This document shows, in pieces, positions 15,269 to 23,321 of a stretch of DNA of 64,000 nucleotides. The stretch is from the NCBI RefSeq assembly GCF_000826545.1, contig NZ_CDME01000016.1:1-64000 (forward strand), read 5' to 3'. The notes below the pieces were generated by a model. The model ran no database searches. It had not been told where the DNA came from and saw only the letters and a program-made list of their open reading frames with translations. The first letter of the stretch is position 1, and every line of letters begins with the position of its first letter. The translations under genes and the position numbers were made by a program. This DNA comes from Kibdelosporangium sp. MJ126-NF4. GTDB lineage: Bacteria > Actinomycetota > Actinomycetes > Mycobacteriales > Pseudonocardiaceae.

Positions 15269-16828
15269 ATGAACATCATGATTGGCCGATCGGACAACAC
15301 ACTGCGTCAGCTGCTCCAGGCGCTCGGCGACCCGCTGGTCGAGGTGGTCGCGGCGCCGCGTGGGCTCGACGGCGTGGTGCGTGACGTGGTGATCCTTGAC
15401 CCCGAGGACGACCCGGAGGTGCGTCCCGGCGACGTCGTCCTGATCATCGGCGTACGCGGCCGAGCGGCGGTGACCACAGTGCGTGCCGCGGCGCGCCGAG
15501 GCGCGCTCGCCGTCGCGGTCAAGGGCAAGGACGAGGCGTTGGAACGCGCGGCGAACGACGCGGGCGTCGCGTTGCTCTCGGTTCGGTCCGACGCGCGCTG
15601 GGAGCAGCTGGAATCGGTCGCCCGCGCCAACATCGGCGCGGACACCGACAGCGAGACGGCCGGTGACCTGTTCTCCCTCGCCCAGACGATCGCCGCGCTG
15701 ACCGGCGGACTGGTCAGCATCGAGGACACCGCCAGCCGGGTGCTGGCGTACTCGCGCTCCTCCGACGAGGTCGACGAGTTGCGGAGGCTGTCGATCCTCG
15801 GCCGCCAGGGCCCGGAGTCGTACCTGGCGAAGCTCCGCGAGTGGGGCGTGTACCGGCGGCTGAAGGAAAGCGAGGCCGTCGAGCGGATCGACGAACGCCC
15901 GGAACTGGGCATCCGACGGCGGCTGGCGGTCGGCATCCACGCCGGGCAGCAATCCCTCGGCACGATCTGGGTGCAGGAAGGCGCGACCCCGCTCACCGAC
16001 CAGGCCGAGCGCGCGCTGCTCGGCGCCGCCCGAGTGACCGCCTTGCACCTGGTGCGCAGCCGCAACAACCCGGCTGCGCCGCTACGGCTGCGCGAGAGCC
16101 TGCTGGAAGGGCTGCTCGACGGACACACCACGGCAGCGGCTGTCGCGGCCAACATCGGCGCGGACGCCACCCGCGCCGCCGGAGTCGTCGCCTTCGAGCT
16201 GACCGACGACGCCGACCGGTCCACACTGGAACTGCGGCGTGCCGAGCTGATCAACGTGATCTCCGTACACGCGGCCGCGTACCGCCGGGCCGCGTTGGTC
16301 ACCACGTTGCGCGCCCGCCTCTACGCGTTGCTGCCCGACCTGCACGCGGGCGACGGCATGGCCAGCCTCGCGAAGGAGATCGTCGCCGCGGCACGGCAAC
16401 ACGCGGGCATCGCCGTGCGGGCCGCGATCGGGCTCGCACCGGACCTCAGCCGCACAGCGGCCGCTCGCCGGGAGGCGGACCGCATCCTTGACGCCGGACT
16501 GGACCTGCCGGTGGCGTCGATCGACGACGTCCGCGCGGAGGTGATGGTCGCGGAGTTGCTCGGCCTACTGGCCGAGCGCGAGGAGATCCGCGACCCGCGA
16601 CTGACCATGCTGGCCGAACAGGACACCAAGGACATCATGGTGCCGTCGGTGCTGGCGTACCTCGAAGCCCTTGGTGACGTCCGCGTCGCCGCCCAGCGCC
16701 TGCACATCCACCCCAACACACTGCGGTACCGGGTCAGGCGAGCGGCCGAGATCGCCGGGATCGACCTGACGGATCCGAAACAGCGCCTGGTCACCCAGCT
16801 TCAGCTGATGCTGGTGCGTCAAGGGTGA
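15269..16828 (+). CDS. PucR-family transcriptional regulator of proline utilisation
   Basis: 519 residues: an N-terminal PucR-type sensor (about 5-140), a GGDEF-related middle domain (about 270-400) and a C-terminal HTH_30 helix-turn-helix with ALGDVRVAAQRLHIHPNTLRYRVRRA, the hallmark of the PucR/CdaR group. It is divergent from pruA with 53 bases between, and in actinobacteria such regulators activate the proline genes. Start ATG 15269 abuts TAAGGT; ATG 15278 would give a more usual spacing and may be the true start. The 3' end overlaps the convergent monooxygenase gene by 38 bases. Confidence 0.85.
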   Translation: MNIMIGRSDNTLRQLLQALGDPLVEVVAAPRGLDGVVRDVVILDPEDDPEVRPGDVVLIIGVRGRAAVTTVRAAARRGALAVAVKGKDEALERAANDAGVALLSVRSDARWEQLESVARANIGADTDSETAGDLFSLAQTIAALTGGLVSIEDTASRVLAYSRSSDEVDELRRLSILGRQGPESYLAKLREWGVYRRLKESEAVERIDERPELGIRRRLAVGIHAGQQSLGTIWVQEGATPLTDQAERALLGAARVTALHLVRSRNNPAAPLRLRESLLEGLLDGHTTAAAVAANIGADATRAAGVVAFELTDDADRSTLELRRAELINVISVHAAAYRRAALVTTLRARLYALLPDLHAGDGMASLAKEIVAAARQHAGIAVRAAIGLAPDLSRTAAARREADRILDAGLDLPVASIDDVRAEVMVAELLGLLAEREEIRDPRLTMLAEQDTKDIMVPSVLAYLEALGDVRVAAQRLHIHPNTLRYRVRRAAEIAGIDLTDPKQRLVTQLQLMLVRQG

Positions 16829-17906
16829 TCCCGTTCTTGGCCCGATCGACGGCCTCCTCCGGCGCCGGGCCACCCGGGTTCACGGTGACGAGCGCCTGGT
16901 TGATCTCGACGAACGGACGCATCCTCCGGTCGTACGCGCCGAAGTCGTCGCCGAGTTCCTGGGCCAGGACGTACGCGCCGACCAACGCCAGGCTGGTGCC
17001 CTGCCCGGACAGCGGCGACGCGCAGTACCCGGCGTCGCCGACCAGCGCGATCCGGCCGTTGGTCCACGTGTCCATGTGGATCTGTGCCATGGCGTCGAAG
17101 TAGAAGTCCCGGGCGTCGGCCATCTCGGCCAGCAACCTCGGTGTCTCCCAGCCGATGCCGGTCAGCCGGTCCGCCACGATCCGCTTCTGCTGTTCGATGT
17201 CCCGGTGGTCGACGTCCAACGGCTCCGCGCCGAAGCCCAGCGTGACCCGCAGCTCGGTGTTGTCGCGCACCGGATACACGACGCCACCGCCGCCGACGGC
17301 CTGGTCGGTGAACCAGACCTGCCAGTTGTCCAGGCCAAGGAAGTTGTCCATCGGGAAGATCGCCAGGTACTGACCGAGGTGGTGGGTGAAGTCGAGCTCC
17401 GGTCCGAACGCCAGCCTGCGCACGGCCGAGTGCGCGCCGTCCGCGCCGACGACGAAGTCGAACGTGCGCCACCCGCCGTGCTCGAACTCGACCCGCACAC
17501 CGTGCTCGGCCTGGTCCAGCCCCGTGATCGTGTCGCCGAACACGAACTCCACGCTGTCCTTGGTGGCCCCGTACAGCATCGCGGTCAGGTCCTCCCTGAG
17601 CACCTCGACATCCTCGCTGTCCAGTCTGCCGCTGCTGAGCACGTGCTCCTCGGAGCGGAACAGCTCGTTGCCGTCACCGTCCAGCATGGACATTCCGCGC
17701 ATCCGGGTGCGAGCGGCACGCATCTGCTCTCCGAGGCCCATCCGGTCCATCACGTCGAGGGCGACGCCCCGGATGTCGACGGCCTGGCCGCCGGAGCGCA
17801 GCTCGGGCGTCCGCTCGACCACGGTCACCGAGAAGCCCGCCTCGCGCACCCAGTAGGCCAGCGCCAGCCCGGCGACACCTGCGCCGGAGATCAGCACGTT
17901 CCGCAT
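16791..17906 (-). CDS. FAD-dependent monooxygenase (aromatic-hydroxylase type)
   Basis: 371 residues. The N-terminal FAD-binding GAGVAGLALAYWVREAGF, a middle DG motif (VGADGAHSAVRRLAFG) and the second FAD motif GDAGYCASPLSGQGTSLALVGAYVL are the three signatures of class A flavoprotein monooxygenases, which also include tetracycline-inactivating TetX-like and polyketide-tailoring enzymes. ATG 17906 has a strong GGAGGTAACA just upstream; the frame is open another 13 codons. It faces a GntR/TetR-type regulator across a palindromic operator, which suggests substrate-induced detoxification or a catabolic role. Substrate unknown. Confidence 0.85.
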   Translation of the reverse strand: MRNVLISGAGVAGLALAYWVREAGFSVTVVERTPELRSGGQAVDIRGVALDVMDRMGLGEQMRAARTRMRGMSMLDGDGNELFRSEEHVLSSGRLDSEDVEVLREDLTAMLYGATKDSVEFVFGDTITGLDQAEHGVRVEFEHGGWRTFDFVVGADGAHSAVRRLAFGPELDFTHHLGQYLAIFPMDNFLGLDNWQVWFTDQAVGGGGVVYPVRDNTELRVTLGFGAEPLDVDHRDIEQQKRIVADRLTGIGWETPRLLAEMADARDFYFDAMAQIHMDTWTNGRIALVGDAGYCASPLSGQGTSLALVGAYVLAQELGDDFGAYDRRMRPFVEINQALVTVNPGGPAPEEAVDRAKNGITLDAPASAEAG

Positions 17907-17977
17907 TGTTACCTCCGAGAACCTCGTACGTTGAATACAACGCACACTATTAACTGAGCTTGCTTTTCATGCCCAAG

Positions 17978-18013
17978 CTGACCTAGTACAGTTGCAGATC
18001 TGTACTAGGTCAG
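17978..18013. promoter_or_regulatory. 14-bp perfect inverted repeat, likely operator of the GntR/TetR regulator
   Basis: CTGACCTAGTACAG (17978-17991) and its exact complement (18000-18013) are separated by eight bases. Each arm contains CTAGTACAG. The repeat ends 13 bases before the regulator's ATG and lies 72 bases from the monooxygenase start, so it can control both directions and the regulator itself. Confidence 0.75.
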
Positions 18014-18026
18014 AACGGGAGACGGC

Positions 18027-18974
18027 ATGGCAGCGGAGGCGCGCTACCTGACCATCGTCGACGAGCTCAGGCGCCGGATCACGCACGGCGAACTGCCGCC
18101 GGGCGCCAAGGTGCCGTCAACGCGCAAGATCGCCGCCGAATGGGGCGTGGCGATGGCCACCGCGGCCAAAGCGCTCGCCACCCTCAGCCAGGAAGGGCTG
18201 GTCCGCGCCGAACCGCGGTCAGGAACGGTGGTCACCGGACCGCGTCGCACCCCGAACGCACCACGCAAGACCGAACCCGCACAGAACGCGCCGAGACAGC
18301 GCACCACCCATCCCCCAGCGCTGACCCGCGAGCGCGTCGTCCGCGCCGCGATCGTGACAGCCGACGTAGAAGGGCTCGCCGCGCTGTCCATGCGCGGTGT
18401 CGCGGCACGACTCGGGGTCGCGCCGATGGCCCTGTACAAACACGTTGCGGACAAAGAGGAACTGGTCACCCTGATGGCCGACGCGGCCTTCGCCGAACGC
18501 GGCTACCCGGCGACGCCACCCGAGGACTGGCGGGCACGTCTGGAGCTGGGCGCGCGGACGATGTGGTCGCTGTACCGCCGACACCCGTGGCTGGCCCAGC
18601 TCGCGCCGATCACCCGGCCGATGCCGTTGCCGAATCTGGCCCCACACACGGAAATCGTACTGTCCGCTTTGGACGGTCACGGCCTGACCATGGCGAGGAT
18701 GTGCGACCTGCACGTGCTGTTGTTCAGCTACGTCCAGGGCATCGCGGTCCACCTGGAACGCGAACAGCACGCGGCGGGCACGTCCGGACTGTCCGAGGAC
18801 GACTGGATGGACAGCCAGGCACCGGCGTTGGCCGCGATCACCGACTCGGGCCGCTATCCCACGTTCGGCAGGATGATCACCACGCTGACCGCCGAGGGCT
18901 ACGACCTGGTACTGGACAACCTGTTCGAACTGGGACTGCGCGCGTTGCTTGACGGCCTCGACCTCAGCGCGTGA
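18027..18974 (+). CDS. Regulator with GntR-type and TetR-type DNA-binding domains
   Basis: 315 residues. Residues 5-75 are a GntR winged helix (ITHGELPPGAKVPSTRKIAAEWGV, then a recognition helix and wing). A Pro/Arg linker (76-105) leads to a TetR-type HTH (LSMRGVAARLGVAPMALYKHVADKEEL, about 125-152) and a TetR_C-like ligand domain (160-315). Thus one chain carries two DNA-binding units. Start ATG 18027 has GGGAG upstream. It is divergent from the flavin monooxygenase, and its presumed operator lies between. Expected role: ligand-released repressor of both genes. The 3' end overlaps the convergent espG by 11 bases. Confidence 0.85.
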   Translation: MAAEARYLTIVDELRRRITHGELPPGAKVPSTRKIAAEWGVAMATAAKALATLSQEGLVRAEPRSGTVVTGPRRTPNAPRKTEPAQNAPRQRTTHPPALTRERVVRAAIVTADVEGLAALSMRGVAARLGVAPMALYKHVADKEELVTLMADAAFAERGYPATPPEDWRARLELGARTMWSLYRRHPWLAQLAPITRPMPLPNLAPHTEIVLSALDGHGLTMARMCDLHVLLFSYVQGIAVHLEREQHAAGTSGLSEDDWMDSQAPALAAITDSGRYPTFGRMITTLTAEGYDLVLDNLFELGLRALLDGLDLSA

Positions 18975-19806
18975 ACGCCGGTTCCGTCGCGCGGGCCAGT
19001 TCGCTCATCAGGTGCCCGCTCAACGTCAGCAACGTCCGGTCGATGCACTCGACGAGCAACTTGCCGGTCGCCGGTTCCACAGTGGTCCAGTCACGGCCGT
19101 CGGCCGCGCGGTACTCCTCGATCAGGTAACGGCCGTTGGGCGAGTCGAAGAACCCGACCAGTTCGTCGTCCCGCACGGAATATCCCATGTGGTCGATGAC
19201 TGTCGCGGTGAACTCGCCGCGGTCCCCCGCGCCGTAGATGGTTTCGGCGAGCCAGTTGGCTTCCTGGGAGCCGATTCGCGGCGCCCGCGGCGGCCGGGAA
19301 CCAGTGTCCGGACCGACGATGGAACGGAACCGGGCGTCGGCGATCACCTCGTTGGGCAACGACACCGTGCACCCCGGCCCGGGTGCGGCCTCCAACAACA
19401 ACGACACCGGGGCGCGGGCGAGGTCCTCCGGGCGGATGGCGTGGATGTTGACGTAACCGCCGACGTGCACGCCGAACGCGGCCTGGTCACCGGCTGTGGC
19501 GGCGTAGGCACGGACAGGTCCGCCCAGCCACAGCCGTGCGCCGACGGCACGCTGCGGGCGCGCGAGGATGTTCAGCAGGGCGACCAGCCGGGGATGCGGC
19601 GCGGCTGAGTCGGCCAAACCGGCTCGTTGGAGCTCCGACCAGGCCCTGGACACCATGCCGCGCTGGTCGGGACCGTGGTGCGACACAGTCAGTGTCTCGG
19701 GCATGTCCAGCAGCCCCAGGTACTCCCACAGCACCTGGAAAGCCAGGTCCGAGATGGTGAAGACCGGTCCGGGCGCACCCGCGGGTCTGTTTCTTGCGGT
19801 TTTCAT
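18964..19806 (-). CDS. EspG-family ESX secretion-associated protein
   Basis: 280 residues. The fold-level pattern of EspG (PF14011) is visible: an N-terminal FTISDLAFQVLWEYLGLLDMPETL, a long central beta region, and the C-terminal stretch GYVNIHAIRPEDLA through DWTTVEPAT. EspG proteins are cytosolic chaperones that bind PE/PPE or WXG100-type substrates of type VII secretion. No ESX core or substrate gene is nearby, so this is an orphan copy. ATG 19806 was chosen because GGGAGGGG lies about 5 bases upstream; the frame is open 18 codons further. Confidence 0.7.
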   Translation of the reverse strand: MKTARNRPAGAPGPVFTISDLAFQVLWEYLGLLDMPETLTVSHHGPDQRGMVSRAWSELQRAGLADSAAPHPRLVALLNILARPQRAVGARLWLGGPVRAYAATAGDQAAFGVHVGGYVNIHAIRPEDLARAPVSLLLEAAPGPGCTVSLPNEVIADARFRSIVGPDTGSRPPRAPRIGSQEANWLAETIYGAGDRGEFTATVIDHMGYSVRDDELVGFFDSPNGRYLIEEYRAADGRDWTTVEPATGKLLVECIDRTLLTLSGHLMSELARATEPAFTR

Positions 19807-19884
19807 GCAGACCCCTCCCATCTGCCTTGTTATACGAGAACTCGCCACTGTTTGGTTCACGGATCCGTGGTTGGATCACCAGCC

Positions 19885-20886
19885 ATGGGTTATCGACTCA
19901 ACAGGCGTGCGGCGTTCGGTTTGGGGACCGCTGTCGCCGCCGGGACTGTTCTTGGCAGTACTCCCGCGTTCGCGCAGGAGGACGAGGAAATGAGTCCGGC
20001 ACAGCCGGAGCGGGCCCGCGCGCGGGTCAGGCGGGTCTACGAGGACAAGTCCACCGACGCGGGCGGCACGTGGAACGCGCACGTCAGCGTCGCCGACGGG
20101 GTGGCGGTCGACCAGGGCTCCGACGAGGTGGTCGAGGCCTACAGCGTCAACAAGGTCGCGGTGTCCGTCGCGGTGCTCGACAAGGTCGACCGTGGCCTGC
20201 TGACGCTCACCCAGCAGGTCGAGGTGCCAGCGGACATCGTGATCAAGGACGGTGACGGTGTCATCGCGCTCGACCGGGCGTACCCGAGCGTGTTCACCGT
20301 CGGCCACATCCTGTCGCTGTTCCTGACGGTCTCCGACGACACCTGCGTCCGGCTGACCGGGCTGGTCTGCCCGCCCGCCGAGATCAACGAGATCCTGGTG
20401 GCGAAAGGCTTCCCGAAGACGCAGGTGATCCCGTCGAGCAACCCGAAGCGGTACTGGCTGGGCAAGACCACGCCACGCGAGACGCACGACATGCTGCAGC
20501 GCCTGGTCAAGGGCACGCTGCTGAGCACGGCGTCCACCGACCACCTGCTGAACGTGCTGCGGTCGCAGGCGGCGTTCACCGACGGCATCCGCCGGGTGAT
20601 GTCGTCGGCGGACCGCTCCCGCGTCGCGACGAAGGCGGGCTGGCTCAACGACGGCCGCAACGAGGCGGGCGTCATGTTCGACAAGGCGGGCAAGCCGGTC
20701 CTGACGTACGCGCTGTTCGCACGCGGCCTGCCGGAGCACGCGGCCGACTTCGGCGGCACGCACCCGTTCGTGGACGCGCGGTCGGAGATGGGGCCGAAGT
20801 TCCTGCGCGCGGTGGACAGGATCTCCGGCGACAGCGGGGCACGTGCCCTGCGGGCGCAGGCGTACCAGCCGTCCAACGGGGGCTGA
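19885..20886 (+). CDS. Exported class A beta-lactamase-like serine hydrolase
   Basis: 333 residues. A Tat-like signal (LNRRAAFGLGTAVAAGTVLG, ending at AFAQ) precedes a serine beta-lactamase/PBP-like domain: SVNK as the SxxK nucleophile motif, SDD where beta-lactamases have SDN, and KAGW where KTG is usual. The Glu166 omega-loop region is not obvious. The changed second and third motifs argue against an efficient beta-lactamase; a peptidase or esterase role on the cell envelope is equally possible. The upstream frame is open from 19627 but overlaps the divergent espG, so ATG 19885 is used. Confidence 0.75.
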   Translation: MGYRLNRRAAFGLGTAVAAGTVLGSTPAFAQEDEEMSPAQPERARARVRRVYEDKSTDAGGTWNAHVSVADGVAVDQGSDEVVEAYSVNKVAVSVAVLDKVDRGLLTLTQQVEVPADIVIKDGDGVIALDRAYPSVFTVGHILSLFLTVSDDTCVRLTGLVCPPAEINEILVAKGFPKTQVIPSSNPKRYWLGKTTPRETHDMLQRLVKGTLLSTASTDHLLNVLRSQAAFTDGIRRVMSSADRSRVATKAGWLNDGRNEAGVMFDKAGKPVLTYALFARGLPEHAADFGGTHPFVDARSEMGPKFLRAVDRISGDSGARALRAQAYQPSNGG

Positions 20887-20990
20887 GAGGGACCTGATAG
20901 GTCTCTGTGAACATCCGGCTGCGGGCACAACTCACCCGTACCTCACGTTCAATGGGATGTAGGCACCAACACCCCAGAGGTGAGAAGCAG

Positions 20991-21515
20991 ATGACCACAG
21001 CAGCCTTTCGTCCAACCAACTCCATTCCTTCGTTGCCGACGATGCCGAACGGGTGGCCGATCGGCTCATACGACACGTACGCCGAGGCACAGCAGGCCGT
21101 CGACTACCTGGCGGACGCCCAGTTCCCCGTCCAGGACGTCACCATCGTCGGTGTTGAGCCGTTGCTGGTCGAACGGGTCGCCGGGCGGTTGAGCTGGAGC
21201 CGTGTGCTGAGTACGGGTGCGGCCAGCGGCGCGTGGTTCGGTCTCTTCGTCGGCCTGTTGCTGAGCATGTTCTCGGCCGGGTTCGCGTGGGGACCGATCC
21301 TGGTCGGCCTGCTCACCGGTACGGTCTTCGGGCTCGGGTTCGCCGCGATGAACTACGCCGCCACGCGTGGCCGTCGCGACTTCGTGTCGCACAGCCAGAT
21401 CGTGGCGCGGCGCTACGACGTGCTGTGCCAGCCGCGCCAGGCCGAGGCCGCGCGCAACCTGCTGGCCAAGCTGTCGATCGGAATGCCCGCAAGGCAGGCG
21501 ACGAGTCAGGCCTGA
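20991..21515 (+). CDS. YflT-type general stress protein (glycine-zipper membrane protein)
   Basis: 174 residues. Residues 18-75 match the general-stress YflT domain (GSYDTYAEAQQAVDYLADAQFP, then VTIVGVEPLLVERV). Two Gly-rich hydrophobic helices (about 80-125) follow, then a C-terminal VARRYDVLC segment that resembles the family's closing strand. Proteins of this type are induced by general stress in actinobacteria; molecular function is unknown. GAGGTGAGAAG precedes ATG 20991; the frame is open from 20907. A 13-base tandem duplication spans the stop codon, and a strong hairpin follows. Confidence 0.75.
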   Translation: MTTAAFRPTNSIPSLPTMPNGWPIGSYDTYAEAQQAVDYLADAQFPVQDVTIVGVEPLLVERVAGRLSWSRVLSTGAASGAWFGLFVGLLLSMFSAGFAWGPILVGLLTGTVFGLGFAAMNYAATRGRRDFVSHSQIVARRYDVLCQPRQAEAARNLLAKLSIGMPARQATSQA

Positions 21516-21534
21516 TCGCTGGGCCTGATCGCTG
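21509..21534 (+). repeat. 13-bp exact tandem duplication across a stop codon
   Basis: GGCCTGATCGCTG occurs at 21509-21521 and directly again at 21522-21534. The first copy contains the TGA that ends the stress-protein gene; the second carries the same TGA in another frame. It looks like a recent slippage duplication. Confidence 0.8.
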
Positions 21535-21535
21535 A

Positions 21536-21575
21536 CACAAAGGGCGGACCGCGATTTCGCGGTCCGCCCTTTGTG
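21536..21575 (+). terminator. Strong intrinsic hairpin after the stress-protein gene
   Basis: A perfect 19-bp inverted repeat (21536-21554 with 21557-21575) with only TT between the arms, starting 21 bases after the stop. The A/T-ended arms give a short AAA/TTT closure, so it may terminate in both directions. No U-run follows beyond TTTGTG. Confidence 0.8.
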
Positions 21576-21714
21576 CTATCATCAGAACACGACCTCGCAT
21601 GGTCATCCGAGTCATATTTGTTTCCTCGCAATTCCTTCGCCGAAAAGGCATATTCTTTCGCCCAATAGGGCAATTCTGTCGACGGTTTCCCCGGCGGTAC
21701 GCATACTCGGCACC

Positions 21715-22560
21715 GTGATTCCGACATACGTTTTCGTTCATCCGTCAGGCAGCAATTCCCGGGTCTGGACGCCCATGCAGCGAGAAATGGCGTTCCGCGG
21801 CCACCGGACGCTCGCGGTGGATCTACCCGGCCGCGGCACGGGATTCACCAGGGCCTACCAGACACAGGATCTGGCGACGTTCGCGGCCGAGCCCTCGCCG
21901 ATCGCGGACGTGACCGGGCAGCAGTGGGTCGGGCACGTGGTGGACGCCGTGCGCAGGGTCCGCGAGCACGGTCCGGTGATCCTCGTCGGGCACAGCCTCG
22001 GCGGCCTGACCATCACCGGCGTGGCCAACGAGATCCCCGACCTGCTCGACCGGGTCGTGTACATCGCCGCGCAGTGCCCGGTCACGATGGCCGGGGCCGA
22101 CTACGTGGCCGAGCCGGAATGGGCGTCCAGCGCGTTGTTCCCGGCGGCGGCGCAGATCACCATGACCAACCCGGCCGAGTGCGGCTACATCCGGCTCAAC
22201 TGGCGCACAGCCGACCCTGCCGTGTTCGACGCGCTGCGCGAGGCGCTCGGCGCGGGCGCGACTGACGAGGGGTTCACCGCGTCGCTCAACGGATTCGAAC
22301 CCGACGAGGTCTGGTGGCAGACCAACCCGACATTCGACATCCGGGTCGAAAAGGACACATGGGGCCGGGTACCGCACAGTTTCGTCCGGCTGACCGAGGA
22401 CAAGAGCATGCCCCTTGCCGCACAGGACCGTTATATCCGGGAAGCCGACGAGCTGATTCCGAACAATCCGTTCGACGTGCACAACGCGTCCGGCGGCCAC
22501 GGGACATTCCTGAACCGCCCCGAGGAAGTCGCCGATATTCTCAGCGGCTTGAGCGAATAA
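21715..22560 (+). CDS. Alpha/beta-fold hydrolase (esterase-like)
   Basis: 281 residues from GTG 21715. The nucleophile elbow GHSLGG (about residue 97), the oxyanion strand YVFVHPSGSNSRVW with an early DLPGRG, and the C-terminal His in GGHGTFLN form an alpha/beta hydrolase set like plant-type esterases and EstC. No signal peptide, so it is cytosolic. The frame extends to 21571, but that part is AT-rich and reads as non-coding. No ribosome-binding site is obvious before GTG 21715, so the start is uncertain. It converges on a tetR gene with four bases between the stops. Confidence 0.75.
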   Translation: MIPTYVFVHPSGSNSRVWTPMQREMAFRGHRTLAVDLPGRGTGFTRAYQTQDLATFAAEPSPIADVTGQQWVGHVVDAVRRVREHGPVILVGHSLGGLTITGVANEIPDLLDRVVYIAAQCPVTMAGADYVAEPEWASSALFPAAAQITMTNPAECGYIRLNWRTADPAVFDALREALGAGATDEGFTASLNGFEPDEVWWQTNPTFDIRVEKDTWGRVPHSFVRLTEDKSMPLAAQDRYIREADELIPNNPFDVHNASGGHGTFLNRPEEVADILSGLSE

Positions 22561-22564
22561 CGAC

Positions 22565-23170
22565 TCACCTGCGACCGGCGGGCGTGGCGAACGGCACCTC
22601 GCCGGTGCGCAGCAGGTCCAGCGCCTGGTTGGCCAGCCTGCGGATGTTCGCCTTCCCGCCGCTCTCGACCCACGCGCGGACGCTGACCTCGATCACGATG
22701 TTCGTCGCGGCCGCGGCCAGCCTGGCGGTCATGTCGGCGGACCGGCCCTTGCTCCGCCGGGCGACCTCGTCCGCCACCTCGTCGCACCACCGCACCCACA
22801 TACCGCTGAACTGTGCTTTCACGGAGGGAGCACACCCGGCGAGCCGGTACACGGCCAGCACCCGGTCCTCATTGGACATGGTCGTCGCGATCACGCTGTC
22901 GATCAGCGCGTAGAGCGCGTCGGTGACCGGGATGTCGTCGGGCTGCGCACGCAACCGGTCCACCGCCGCGAACAGATGCGTCTCGACGAAGGTGACGATC
23001 AGTGCTTCTTTGGTCTGGTAGTAGCGGTAGAGCGTGCGCGGGCCGACCTCGGCCGCGGCGGCGATCTGCTCGATCGTGGTCTGGTCGAAGCCGTGCTCGG
23101 TGAACAGCTCGAACGCCTTGTCGGCGATCAACTGCCGCGTGCGCTCCATCTTGAGCTCGCGAAGCCCCAC
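22565..23170 (-). CDS. TetR-family transcriptional regulator
   Basis: 201 residues. N-terminal HTH with TTIEQIAAAAEVGPRTLYRYYQTKEALIV (about 30-58), then a C-terminal ligand-binding region. Start GTG 23170 has GGAGGAG upstream. It is divergent from the P450 gene. The 151-base gap holds three GGCAGTC-type half-sites, two of them as an inverted pair, so it probably represses the P450/reductase operon and perhaps itself. The inducer is unknown. Confidence 0.9.
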   Translation of the reverse strand: MGLRELKMERTRQLIADKAFELFTEHGFDQTTIEQIAAAAEVGPRTLYRYYQTKEALIVTFVETHLFAAVDRLRAQPDDIPVTDALYALIDSVIATTMSNEDRVLAVYRLAGCAPSVKAQFSGMWVRWCDEVADEVARRSKGRSADMTARLAAAATNIVIEVSVRAWVESGGKANIRRLANQALDLLRTGEVPFATPAGRR

Positions 23171-23249
23171 GGTCTCCTCCTACCCCCCAAGATCCACGCG
23201 CCAGATGCTACCGCGCACGCCCGGTCCGACCCGGTCAGCGGAACATTGC

Positions 23250-23299
23250 GGCAGTCGCAGCCTAATGGCAGTCTTGGCCGCATGGCACTGACTGCCATT
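23250..23299. promoter_or_regulatory. Operator cluster between tetR and P450
   Basis: AATGGCAGTC (23264-23273) is repeated inverted as GACTGCCATT (23290-23299) with 16 bases between. A further GGCAGTC lies at 23250-23256, and a compact TGGCA-N5-TGCCA palindrome at 23283-23297. Together they form a set of TetR-type half-sites just upstream of the P450 ribosome-binding site. Confidence 0.7.
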
Positions 23300-23321
23300 T
23301 TCTAAGGAGGGGACCTCGTCG

